64,000 nt of DNA, taken from NCBI GenBank assembly GCA_017617525.1, contig JAFZWA010000003.1, forward strand, positions 1-64,000. The letters run 5' to 3'. The translations under genes and the position numbers were made by a program. The stretch is from Clostridiales bacterium (lineage in GTDB: Bacteria; Bacillota; Clostridia; Saccharofermentanales; Saccharofermentanaceae). The notes beneath the pieces were generated by a model. The model did no database searches and was not told the origin of the DNA. It saw only the letters and a list, made by a program, of their open reading frames with translations. Of this stretch, positions 1-7,738 are shown in pieces; the first letter of the stretch is position 1, and the number at the start of each line of letters is the position of its first letter.

Positions 1-610
1 GCTCGGTGAGTCCCTGGCAGATCAGGGTATCACGAAGCTCACTCCGCCGGAGACAACAGACCGCTGGTATGTAAAGGCACCGGCCTTCAGTTTCCAGAAA
101 CTCGACGGTATGGATGCTTATCTCTCGCCGGAGATGAAGTCCACCGGTGAGGCGATCGGTTACGACAAGAGCCTGAACCGCGCGTTCTTTAAGGCGCTGC
201 AGGCTTCCGGCATCAAGATGAAGGACTATGGTACAGTTATCGTTACACTCGCTGATGAGGATAAGGAAGAAGCGCTTCCTCTGATCAAGCGTTTCTACGA
301 GCTCGGCTTCAACATCGAAGCGACGATCGGTACCGCAAACTTCCTGAAGAATCACGGTATCCGTACTCGCATTCGCGGTAAGCTCAGCGAAGGCAGCACG
401 GAGATCCTCGATTCGATCCGCGCAGGCTACGTAAGCTACGTCATCAACACGCGTGCGATCCTGTCGGGCGTGCACTACGAAGACGGTCTGGCGATCCGCC
501 GTTGCGCGATCCAGAACGGTGTCACGATCTTTACATCGCTCGATACCGTAAAGATCCTGCTCGACGTACTTGAGGAGACGATCCCGGGTATCTCGACGAT
601 CAACGCCTGA
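1..610 (+). CDS. carB: Carbamoyl-phosphate synthase large subunit, C-terminal part (partial)
   Basis: Open from the first base (codon phase begins at base 2), so the start lies outside the window; about 202 residues remain. The large subunit makes carbamoyl phosphate from bicarbonate, ammonia and ATP for pyrimidine and arginine synthesis. Visible are the end of the second ATP-grasp half (the AFSFQKL stretch) and the C-terminal allosteric MGS-like domain, with the typical ADEDKEEALPLIKRF and GTANFLKNHGI segments. The stop TGA is at 608-610. pyrG and asnB downstream also use glutamine-derived nitrogen. Family assignment is firm; the gene's 5' neighbours cannot be seen. Confidence 0.95.
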   Translation, partial: LGESLADQGITKLTPPETTDRWYVKAPAFSFQKLDGMDAYLSPEMKSTGEAIGYDKSLNRAFFKALQASGIKMKDYGTVIVTLADEDKEEALPLIKRFYELGFNIEATIGTANFLKNHGIRTRIRGKLSEGSTEILDSIRAGYVSYVINTRAILSGVHYEDGLAIRRCAIQNGVTIFTSLDTVKILLDVLEETIPGISTINA

Positions 611-656
611 TTTTGAGTTTGATAGGAAAATAGAATAATCGTGAAAACAAGCGGAG

Positions 657-828
657 TCCCTGTAAGTGTCCCTGTAGACGGCTCTTACAGGGACTTTTAC
701 AGGGATTTTCGGCAATTTCCTCTGTTTTTGTCTCTGTAGAGGCACTTTCAGAGACTGTTTCAGAGGAAAAGGGCAAATTCCTCTGTTTTTGTCTCTGTAG
801 AGGCGCTTTCAGAGACTGTTTCAGAGGA
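657..828. repeat. Three tandem ~50-bp hairpins downstream of carB
   Basis: Three inverted repeats stand in a row at 657-705, 718-767 and 779-828. The second and third are near-identical copies of a ~60-bp unit. The first has different arms (TCCCTGTAAGTGTCCC against a matching 3' arm) but the same design: two arm-half motifs, a short loop, then their complements. Each could fold into a stem of about 20 bp with one internal mismatch patch. None is followed by a clear T-run, so simple intrinsic termination is not obvious. This fills the carB to 903 gap apart from a promoter-like TATAAT at 866-871. Confidence 0.8.
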
Positions 829-902
829 TTTCCTTGTGAAAAGCACTGCTCCGGGGTCAGTTTGATATAATTATGGAAAACTCATGTGTGAGGCGAAGAC
901 TC

Positions 903-1322
903 ATGAAATGGTATATCGATCGTTTGGAAGAACTGAAAAACGCTGAGAAGATCATCTCTGTCTGTGGGGATGACTGTGCTGTCTGCCCGAGATTTATCGC
1001 GCGGACAGATGAGGAACTTCGAGAAACGGCGGAGTTCTGGTATCGTGCCGGATGGCGCGATCATGTGGTCAGTAATGACGAGATCCGATGCACCGGATGC
1101 GGTTGTAGACCGACCTGTTCATTTATGGTTTTGCCATGCACAAAAGAGCATCAGGTGAGCCGCTGCAAGGAGTGCGGGGAGTTTGAGTGCGAGAGAGTCA
1201 AGGATATGTACCGCCGCTCGTATGATAAGATGCAGCAGTGCAGGGATGCCTGCGAAAATGAGGAAGAGTTTCAGATGTTCGTACGTGCTTTCTATGAGAA
1301 AGAGAAGAACCTGAATCTGTAA
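903..1322 (+). CDS. Cys-rich DUF3795-like protein
   Basis: Small soluble protein of 139 residues with many cysteines. It has a CGDDCAVCPRF segment near the N-terminus, then CTGCGC, C-x-FMVLPC and CKECGEFEC, a pattern typical of the DUF3795 family and probably metal-binding (zinc or Fe-S). Function unknown. An in-frame ATG at 873 exists, but TATAAT at 866-871 looks like a -10 box and would place the transcript start at or beyond it; the ATG at 903 has GAGG about 10 bases upstream, so I chose 903. The octamer GTGCTTTT begins one base after the stop. Confidence 0.7.
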   Translation: MKWYIDRLEELKNAEKIISVCGDDCAVCPRFIARTDEELRETAEFWYRAGWRDHVVSNDEIRCTGCGCRPTCSFMVLPCTKEHQVSRCKECGEFECERVKDMYRRSYDKMQQCRDACENEEEFQMFVRAFYEKEKNLNL

Positions 1323-1371
1323 GTGCTTTTCGAGAAGAACAAAGAAGAATTGAAAAAGTGAGGAGACCTTT

Positions 1372-1833
1372 ATGTGCCTGATCTGTGATCGTATCGAGAT
1401 GATCAAAAACGGAACGAATCCCTATTTTGTAAAGGAGCTTCAGACCGGCTATGTCGTGATCGGCGACAATCAACATTTTTACGGGTACACGCTTTTCCTC
1501 TATAAGGATCACAAGTATACAGAGCTTTTCCAGATGGAGATGGAAGAGAGGACGCTGTTCCTCAAAGAGATGTCCATCGTGGCAGAAGCGGTGGCGAATG
1601 CTTTTCACCCGGAAAAGATGAATTATGAGCTTCTCGGTATGGGAGACGCGCACCTTCACTGGCATCTGTATCCGCGTGTGGACGGTGATCTCGAGGGGCA
1701 TGGTTTCAATAATCGAGGACCGGTCTGGTGGTATCCGATGGAGAAGATGTACTCGGATGAATGTGCGATCGGCGGGGAGCAGCTTGAGGAGATGAAGAAG
1801 CTTTTGAAAGCGGAATTGGATAAGTTGATCTGA
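1372..1833 (+). CDS. HIT family nucleotide-binding hydrolase
   Basis: 153 residues. The C-terminal half carries the histidine triad as His94-x-His96-x-His98 followed by LYPR, the catalytic signature of HIT proteins (nucleoside phosphoramidate or dinucleoside polyphosphate hydrolases, galactose-1-phosphate uridylyltransferase relatives). The N-terminal CLIC motif (Cys2, Cys5) could hold zinc, as in some bacterial HIT proteins. The start has GAGGAG 8 bases upstream. It sits 50 bp after the DUF3795-like gene and is followed by a bidirectional terminator. The substrate cannot be told from sequence. Confidence 0.88.
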   Translation: MCLICDRIEMIKNGTNPYFVKELQTGYVVIGDNQHFYGYTLFLYKDHKYTELFQMEMEERTLFLKEMSIVAEAVANAFHPEKMNYELLGMGDAHLHWHLYPRVDGDLEGHGFNNRGPVWWYPMEKMYSDECAIGGEQLEEMKKLLKAELDKLI

Positions 1834-1863
1834 TCGTTACCATCTGTTTTGTGCAAAGAAAAA

Positions 1864-1898
1864 GGACTGTCTCAAAAGAGACAGTCCATTTTGTTTTT
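1864..1898. terminator. Bidirectional terminator between HIT gene and minus-strand lipoprotein
   Basis: GGACTGTCTC (1864-1873), loop AAAA, GAGACAGTCC (1878-1887), then a T-rich run on the plus strand. The A-run before the stem gives a T-tract on the minus strand, so it can serve both converging genes. Confidence 0.85.
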
Positions 1899-1910
1899 GT
1901 TATAGTCGGA

Positions 1911-3119
1911 TCAGAACTTGATCGTGATAAAGGGTCGGACGGAGTTCTCCTCATTTGCATCGGGAGTATTGTACTGCATAAATCCGCCCATATATGTTGA
2001 AAGTTTCTGATTTTGTTCGTACAAATAATTGCACCAGAAAGTATCCACAGCGTCCTTTTCAGTGGTTTCGTTGTTTTCGCAATATGCTTTTGAATAACCG
2101 GTTCCTACGACCAGTTCAAACATGAAATCACGGTCGACACCATCTTTAATCGAGAGCTTTCCGATCAGGGAGACGTTGTCATTATCGTCATTGGCAACGA
2201 TCATCTTCTTTTCACTCTTAGAGAAAGCATCTTCGTAGAAGTCGTCGTTCAGCCAGTCATGAAGATCTGTTTCGGCGAAATCATTCGCGCTTGGATCCTT
2301 ATCCATCTTCATTTTCTCAAGGCCGTATTTGCTCAGAAGCTTCAATCCGTCTTTATCGCTCTCGAAAACGATCCAGGTGATTGGGTCACCATCGTAAGTT
2401 CCCATAATGACACGGTCTGCGGGATTAATATCCTTCATCTCGAATGTGCCTTCGTACTCGATAGAGATCCAGGGACGAACGCCTACATCTTCAGCGCAAT
2501 TCAAGTCCTCCACGGTGGGGCCACCTGCGCTGTTTGCTGTGGTTCCGAGACATATTGGGAAAGTAGTAATTATGTCTTTGCCGCCATTGGTGAGGGGCAT
2601 TACAACACGAGTCCAATACATGCAGCTTCCGTCTTCCATGCGGATCCCCTGTTTCTTCGTGTATTTCGTCGGTTTGCATGTTGCCTCCTCGGCATTAAAC
2701 CGATATTTGAGGTACTCGTCTGAAATATAAACTTTATCGGTCAGCCAGCGGGTGTCGCCTGTGTACATGCTGTACGAAGTGTCGAGGATCTTCTTTTTCT
2801 CGGATTTGGAGAACGCTTCCTCGTAGAAATCATTGTTCAGCCACTCTCGAAGTGTGCAGTCTTCCCATGAAGATGCTCCGTCTTCGTTGAAGGGGAGACA
2901 TTCAATCGCGCAAGTGCTCTGCAGTTCGACGATTACCTTGTTCTGACCGACTTCAAAAATTCTGTGCTTGACTTCCCATTCGATCGCTTCACCCTGGTAT
3001 TCGCCCATTGTGATCGTATCTCCGAGTTCCAGTTCGAATTTCGGAAGTTTTTTCTTACAGCCTGTCAAAACGCTCAGGAGCGTAGCGGTCGAAAGTGCCA
3101 GTGCGATAATCTTTTTCAT
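1911..3119 (-). CDS. DUF6273-like lipoprotein, copy A
   Basis: Secreted lipoprotein of 402 residues: signal peptide with lipobox LSVLTGC, then KKK and two related domains. Each domain has a strand-rich start (GDTITMGEY / ADRVIMGTY), a W-x-V stretch, and a helical signature of the type LREWLNNDFYEEAFS, as in DUF6273 proteins. Function unknown; probably a cell-surface domain. Start: the upstream in-frame ATG (3125) lies only 2 bases after GAGG, while the ATG ending at 3119 has proper spacing and aligns with the paralogue's MKK start. It is about three-quarters identical to the next gene, a tandem duplication; 32 bp separate them. Confidence 0.8.
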   Translation of the reverse strand: MKKIIALALSTATLLSVLTGCKKKLPKFELELGDTITMGEYQGEAIEWEVKHRIFEVGQNKVIVELQSTCAIECLPFNEDGASSWEDCTLREWLNNDFYEEAFSKSEKKKILDTSYSMYTGDTRWLTDKVYISDEYLKYRFNAEEATCKPTKYTKKQGIRMEDGSCMYWTRVVMPLTNGGKDIITTFPICLGTTANSAGGPTVEDLNCAEDVGVRPWISIEYEGTFEMKDINPADRVIMGTYDGDPITWIVFESDKDGLKLLSKYGLEKMKMDKDPSANDFAETDLHDWLNDDFYEDAFSKSEKKMIVANDDNDNVSLIGKLSIKDGVDRDFMFELVVGTGYSKAYCENNETTEKDAVDTFWCNYLYEQNQKLSTYMGGFMQYNTPDANEENSVRPFITIKF

Positions 3120-3151
3120 AACCATAACCTCAGTAATTTTGCTTATCCTTA

Positions 3152-4363
3152 TCAGAACTTGATCGTGATATACGGACGGACAGAGAATGCTTGATTTGCG
3201 TCAATGCCACCGAAATTCAATCTTCCGATAATATAGACCGAAAGCTTCTGATTCTTCTCCGATACATAATTCATCCAGAAATCGTCCACTGCTTCATTTT
3301 CGGTAACTTTGTTGCTTTCGCAGTAAGCTTTTGAATAACCGGTTCCGATGAACAATTCATTCATGCATTCTCTATCAAAACCGTCTTTCATCGAGATCTT
3401 TCCGATCAGGGAGACGTTGTCATCTTCCTCGTTGGCGACGATCAGTTTCTTCTCGCTCGTGGAGAAAGCTTCTTCATAGAAGTCTTCGTTCAGCCATTCG
3501 TGAAGATCTGTATCGGCGAATTCGTTCGCGTTTGGATCCTTATCCATCTTCATTTTCTCAAGACCGTATTTGCTTAAAAGCTTCAATCCGTCTTTATCAC
3601 TCTCGATAACGATCCAGGTGATCGGCTCGTCATCGTAAGTGCCCATAATGACGCGGTCCGCGGGATTGATATCCTTCATCTCAAATGTGCCTTCATACTC
3701 GATCGAGATCCACGGACGGACACCGACATCTTCTGCGGTGAAGAATCCATCCGGACCGTTACCGGAACTGTTGCCGGATGTACCGAGACAGAAAGCAAAA
3801 CCGTACTTGGCTACATCGGGTTCCGTACGTGTGTAGGTCGTGAGGGTCACGTCACGCGTCCAGTACTTGCAGCTGTCGTTTTCCATCTGGATGCCCTTTT
3901 TCTTCGCGTACTTAGAAGCCTTGCAAGTCGCGTCCTGAGGGGTCAGACGATATTTTAAGAATTCTCCGGAAAGGTAGACTTTATCTGTCAGCCAGCGAGA
4001 CGGACCTGTATACATCGAGTAAGATGTGTCGAGGATCTTCTTTTGCTCGGAACCGGAAAAAGCCTCTTCGTAGAAGTCCGTGTTCAACCATTCGCGAAGT
4101 GTACAATCCTCCCAGTAGGCGCCTTCTTCATCAAAAGGAAGACAGTCGACCGCTGTGGTGCTCTGCAAGTCGACGATCACCTTGTTCTGACCGACCTCGA
4201 AAGTTCTGTGCATGACTTCCCATTCGATCTCTTCACCTTGGTATTCACCCATAGTGATCGTGTCGCCGAGTTCCAGATCGAATTTCGGGAGTTTCTTTTT
4301 ACAGCCTGCCGTAACGCTCAGGATCGTAGCGATCGAAAGCGCCAGCGCGATAAACTTTTTCAT
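3152..4363 (-). CDS. DUF6273-like lipoprotein, copy B
   Basis: 403 residues, paralogue of the gene at 1911-3119 and first in this two-gene minus-strand unit. Lipobox LSVTAGC followed by KKK. The same two-domain layout is seen, with the repeated W-LN-x-x-FY-x-x-AF signature in each half and the same SVRP-ITIKF C-terminus. The halves differ from copy A mainly around residues 180-220, where copy B has extra Thr/Tyr-rich residues. A minus-strand TATAAT-like box lies near 4412. No clear ribosome site better than AGG is visible. Function unknown; surface location inferred from the lipobox. Confidence 0.8.
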   Translation of the reverse strand: MKKFIALALSIATILSVTAGCKKKLPKFDLELGDTITMGEYQGEEIEWEVMHRTFEVGQNKVIVDLQSTTAVDCLPFDEEGAYWEDCTLREWLNTDFYEEAFSGSEQKKILDTSYSMYTGPSRWLTDKVYLSGEFLKYRLTPQDATCKASKYAKKKGIQMENDSCKYWTRDVTLTTYTRTEPDVAKYGFAFCLGTSGNSSGNGPDGFFTAEDVGVRPWISIEYEGTFEMKDINPADRVIMGTYDDEPITWIVIESDKDGLKLLSKYGLEKMKMDKDPNANEFADTDLHEWLNEDFYEEAFSTSEKKLIVANEEDDNVSLIGKISMKDGFDRECMNELFIGTGYSKAYCESNKVTENEAVDDFWMNYVSEKNQKLSVYIIGRLNFGGIDANQAFSVRPYITIKF

Positions 4364-4523
4364 AACCTATACCAACCCTTTTTCCTTTTCTTTTTCCCTT
4401 AAGAAATATAAATCCATTATATCACAGGTATATGAAAACCTGCTTCAAAAGGCGGGATCGGTCGGATCACGAGAAAACCGTTGTGATAGAATAAGAAAGA
4501 AAGGAAACGAGGTAGATTCATTC

Positions 4524-5177
4524 ATGTATTCTTACGCATTCTTTGATCTGGACGGAACACTGACGCAGTCGGAATTCGGTATTCTTGAGGGCGCAAAACG
4601 AGCCCTGACACATTTCGGTATCGATATTTCCGATGAGGCGAAGCTTCGAAAATTCATCGGTCCGCCGCTGCATGTTTCCTTCCACGATAGCTACGGACTC
4701 TCAGAAGAAGATACGGAAGAGGCGATCCGCATCTACAGAGCATACTATACGGAAAAGGGGATCTACCAGGCACCGCTTTATCCAGGCATGATGGAGCTTC
4801 TTTCGGAATTGAAAGAAGCGGGTGTCAAGCTCGTGATCACGACCTCCAAGCCCTTGGTGATGGCGGAAAAGGTCGCGAAGAATAACGAGATCTACGATCT
4901 CTTCGACGGCATCGTCGGACCGGGGCTGGATGAGCACGATTCCAGTAAGACGTTTCTGATCCGAAAGTCGATGGAGACGCTCGGGCTGACAGATGACGAC
5001 CGCGATAAGATCGTCATGGTAGGAGACCGCTTCTACGATATCGAAGCCGCCGTGGAAGTCGGCGTTGATTCGATCGGTGTCCTCTACGGATACGGTGAAA
5101 GAGAAGAACTGGAAAAGGCGGGCGCGACGTATCTTGTAAACGATGTGCCCGAGATCCGCGGGATCATACTTGGATAA
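4524..5177 (+). CDS. HAD-superfamily phosphatase, phosphoglycolate phosphatase-like
   Basis: 217 residues, soluble. Motif I is FFDLDGTLTQSE (nucleophile Asp and acid/base Asp), motif II TTSK, motif III Lys near the RKSMETLG region, and motif IV MVGDRFYDIEAA, so all four HAD motifs are present. A helical cap lies between motifs I and II, and the YGYGEREEL tail is typical of the Gph/PGP branch. The open frame extends far upstream, but only the ATG at 4524 directly precedes motif I and it has AGGAAACGAGG upstream. It is 15 bp from the next gene, so the two are probably co-transcribed. Substrate unknown. Confidence 0.85.
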   Translation: MYSYAFFDLDGTLTQSEFGILEGAKRALTHFGIDISDEAKLRKFIGPPLHVSFHDSYGLSEEDTEEAIRIYRAYYTEKGIYQAPLYPGMMELLSELKEAGVKLVITTSKPLVMAEKVAKNNEIYDLFDGIVGPGLDEHDSSKTFLIRKSMETLGLTDDDRDKIVMVGDRFYDIEAAVEVGVDSIGVLYGYGEREELEKAGATYLVNDVPEIRGIILG

Positions 5178-5192
5178 AAGAAGGTGAAACAT

Positions 5193-6014
5193 ATGCAGTT
5201 TGGCATGCCGACACTTATTGAAAACAGGACTCTTGCCGAGAACATCGCGCTTTGCACTGAGCTTGGCCTGAAGTTCATTGAACTCAACATGAATTTCCCC
5301 GAGTATCAGATCGATAAACTCGAAGACACAGGTGCTTTTGCCGAGGCGGCGGAAAAGGCCGGGATCTATTACACGATCCACCTCGACGAAAACATGAATA
5401 TCGCGGACTTTAATCCGCTCGTAACCGACGCGTATCTGGAGACGACACGCCGCACGATCTCTGTGGCAAAAGCACTTCTCCCGCTGCGTGATCGCTTCGG
5501 TGACCAAAGCCAGCCTCTGACGCTGAACATGCATATGCACCACGGTATCTTCATCACGCTGCCGGACAGAAAAGTACAGATGTACGACCGCGATTTCGAT
5601 GTATATATGAAGTCTTTCGAGAGATTCAGAACTCTCTGTGAAGAGTGGATCGGCGATAGCGATATCCGCATCGCGGTCGAAAACACTGACGGCTTCCGTG
5701 GATATGAGAAGAAGGCGATCGAGTATCTTCTTCAGAGCAAGTACTTCGGACTGACCTGGGATATCGGTCATTCGAAGGGGATGAAAGAGATCGACGTCCC
5801 GTTCATCATGGAAAACGAGGATCACCTCATCCACATGCATGTCCATGACGGAAAGGAAGAACCGCCGAAGAACCACCTCGCGCTCGGTGACGGCGACATC
5901 GATATCGACGCGAGACTTAGCACTGCGAAGAAGCACAACTGCCGATGCGTTCTCGAGACCAAGACGATCGAAGCGCTGAGAAAATCGGTGGGTGTTTTAA
6001 AAAGTTATGTGTAA
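5193..6014 (+). CDS. TIM-barrel sugar phosphate isomerase/epimerase-like protein
   Basis: 273 residues of the AP-endonuclease-2/xylose-isomerase-like TIM barrel family. Metal-ligand type motifs are visible: YTIHLDEN, NMHMHHG, IAVENTD, LTWDIGH, HMHVHDG and LETK, a normal order for this fold. Such proteins isomerise or epimerise sugars or act on related substrates with divalent metals. A GTG at 5184 is in frame, but AAGGTG at 5181-5186 is the ribosome site for the ATG at 5193. It follows the HAD gene closely, so it may be part of a small carbon-metabolism operon. Substrate unknown. Confidence 0.82.
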   Translation: MQFGMPTLIENRTLAENIALCTELGLKFIELNMNFPEYQIDKLEDTGAFAEAAEKAGIYYTIHLDENMNIADFNPLVTDAYLETTRRTISVAKALLPLRDRFGDQSQPLTLNMHMHHGIFITLPDRKVQMYDRDFDVYMKSFERFRTLCEEWIGDSDIRIAVENTDGFRGYEKKAIEYLLQSKYFGLTWDIGHSKGMKEIDVPFIMENEDHLIHMHVHDGKEEPPKNHLALGDGDIDIDARLSTAKKHNCRCVLETKTIEALRKSVGVLKSYV

Positions 6015-6090
6015 CACTCCGTAGTCTTTTATTGATATTCATAGTGAAAGCTATTTGAAGGCATCCGGAGAAATTTGAAAATTTTTTTCG

Positions 6091-6107
6091 AAATGTGTGT
6101 CACATTT
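6091..6107. promoter_or_regulatory. Palindrome upstream of cystatin-like lipoprotein gene
   Basis: AAATGTG-TGT-CACATTT, a perfect 7-bp inverted repeat 78 bp before the next start. It resembles CRP/FNR-type TGTG...CACA sites but has a 3-base centre instead of 6. It lies in an AT-rich stretch that could hold a promoter. Operator role is inferred. Confidence 0.45.
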
Positions 6108-6184
6108 TTTGAAGCCCGGCTGTATATAGGGTGAAAGGCGAAAAGCCCAAGCAAAAATCTACAAGTACAGTGAGGTAAAGGAAA

Positions 6185-7027
6185 ATGAAAAAGTTAGTAG
6201 CAATTCTTATGACAGTCGCAGTTGTAGCCGCAATGACAGGCTGCAAGGACAAGAAGGAAACGAAGGTGACGGAGAAAGCGACAGAGAAGATCGAGACCGT
6301 AGTCGATAACGGTGACGAAAAGCTCGTACAGCTTCTCGGGATGAAGAGAACGGAGGAACCAAACATGATCGGTCAGGTTGGCGGATGGGACGGCAACGTC
6401 GAGAACATCGATCTGAATCAGAACGAGAAGGCAAAGGCTGCTTTTGAAAAAGCAACTTCCGAACTGACGGGAATGGTCTTTGAAGGCATCTACCTTCTCG
6501 GCACACAGGTCGTCGCCGGTACGAATTACTGCATCCTCGCAAGAGGCACCGCAACAGTTCCGGACGCGATCCCGGGCTACTACCTCGTATATGTTTACGA
6601 AGACCTTCAGGGCGGAGCGGAAGTCCTTAAGATCGACGCGCTCCTCGAAGCAGACGGCGAAGTCGACGGCGGCTGGGGCGTAAATACAGGAGATCCGACA
6701 TTCGAGAACAACGTGGAAGTAAAGGATGCTTTTGCAAAAGCACTTGCCAACATGGTGATCGCGGGCGGTGAGATGGAGCCGATCGCCTACCTCGGATCTC
6801 AGGTCGTCGGCGGATATAACTACCTCGTTCTCTGCAGAGTCAGAGCGGTCGTAGAAGATCCTTCCGTAGAACTCGCACTCGTCACCATCTATGTGGACCC
6901 GGAAGGCAACGCGTCGATCACTACAGATGATATGAACTTCTCCGCGCAGGACGAAATTGAGGACGGAATCGAAGCCTCCGAGACTTCTCAGGCGGAAGAT
7001 GATATGATGGAAGGCGCAGACGCATAA
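6185..7027 (+). CDS. Lipoprotein with two cystatin-like repeats
   Basis: 280 residues: signal peptide with lipobox MTGC (Cys20), a Lys/Glu/Thr linker, then two repeats and an acidic tail. Each repeat has GGW (residues 66-68; 162-164), an amphipathic helix of the type AFEKATSELTG, then QVVAG (108-112) or QVVGG (206-210) followed by NYxxLxR. The order Gly-Gly, helix, QxVxG is that of the cystatin fold, where QxVxG enters the papain active site. I infer a cystatin-like fold; inhibitor activity is not shown. A papain-like lipoprotein is encoded 1.6 kb downstream. Ribosome site GAGG 9 bases upstream. Confidence 0.6.
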   Translation: MKKLVAILMTVAVVAAMTGCKDKKETKVTEKATEKIETVVDNGDEKLVQLLGMKRTEEPNMIGQVGGWDGNVENIDLNQNEKAKAAFEKATSELTGMVFEGIYLLGTQVVAGTNYCILARGTATVPDAIPGYYLVYVYEDLQGGAEVLKIDALLEADGEVDGGWGVNTGDPTFENNVEVKDAFAKALANMVIAGGEMEPIAYLGSQVVGGYNYLVLCRVRAVVEDPSVELALVTIYVDPEGNASITTDDMNFSAQDEIEDGIEASETSQAEDDMMEGADA

Positions 7028-7048
7028 GATAAAAACCGGGAGATTCGG

Positions 7049-7738
7049 ATGGAACTTTGTTTACGGAATAGCACGGATAGCATAAGCGAAAGCAGCCTGC
7101 AGGCATGTAAGCATACATACCTGCAGGTCCTGCATAAGGCCGCTCTATATCTTTCTAAGATAGTCTCCGCGATCCGGATCGTCGGAAGCTCCGAAGAGCA
7201 AGAACAGGAAAAAGAAATCGAAGTTGATTCGGCGCGAAAAGCACCGATGACGCAGGAGCAGCAGGATAAGTACTTAAGAGAGATCCTGGATAAGCACGGC
7301 AACCGTATCCTGCGATTGGCGTATTCCTACGTACACAACATGGAGGACAGTGAAGAGATCCTGCAGGATGTGCTTCTGAAACTTATCAGCGTGGCGCCGG
7401 AGTTCGCGTCTAAGGAACACGAGAAGGCCTGGATCCTTCGAGTTACCGCGAATCTCAGCAAGAATAAGATCGAGTACAACAAGCTCCGCGATACGGACGA
7501 ATTGAACGAAGAACTGGTCGCGGAGAAGAAAGAAGACCTTTCAGAAATCTGGGAGGCAGTGAAATCGCTCCCTGAGAACTACAGGGAAGTTATCCACCTC
7601 TTCTACGAGGAAGGCTACTCCACCGATGAGATCGCAGTGCTCCTTTCGGAGAGCGGCGCGAACATCCGAACCCGGTTGAAGAGAGCCCGCGCGAAGCTGA
7701 AGGATATCCTAAGAGAGGAGTACGATTTCGATGACTAA
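7049..7738 (+). CDS. ECF-type RNA polymerase sigma factor
   Basis: Residues ~67-229 form a standard ECF sigma: region 2 (NRILRLAYSYVHNMEDSEEILQDV in two parts, with the core-binding and -10 segments), and region 4 (LPENYREVIHLFYEEGYSTDEIA plus an ANIRTRLKRARAKLKDIL helix-turn-helix end). The first 66 residues are not family-like, use codons rare in this window (TTA, CGG, ATA), and cover an inverted repeat at 7095-7128. GGGAG precedes ATG 7049, so I keep that start, but ATG 7247 would give a normal 163-residue sigma and remains possible. It overlaps the next gene by 8 bp, the usual sigma/anti-sigma arrangement. Confidence 0.82.
   Translation: MELCLRNSTDSISESSLQACKHTYLQVLHKAALYLSKIVSAIRIVGSSEEQEQEKEIEVDSARKAPMTQEQQDKYLREILDKHGNRILRLAYSYVHNMEDSEEILQDVLLKLISVAPEFASKEHEKAWILRVTANLSKNKIEYNKLRDTDELNEELVAEKKEDLSEIWEAVKSLPENYREVIHLFYEEGYSTDEIAVLLSESGANIRTRLKRARAKLKDILREEYDFDD
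7095..7128. repeat. Inverted repeat in the sigma gene 5' region
   Basis: Arms GCCTGCAGGCATGTA and its near complement TACATACCTGCAGGT (13 of 15 positions) around a 4-base centre. It lies in the atypical 5' part of the sigma ORF and could be an operator or RNA hairpin if translation really starts later. Confidence 0.5.

Noticed and set aside
657-828. CRISPR array
   Set aside because: Only three units, each internally palindromic, with no constant repeat separated by unique spacers and no cas genes.
4701-5936. Long minus-strand open frame opposite the HAD and TIM-barrel genes
   Set aside because: Shadow of two real genes with clear motifs and ribosome sites; the predicted protein has no recognisable domain.
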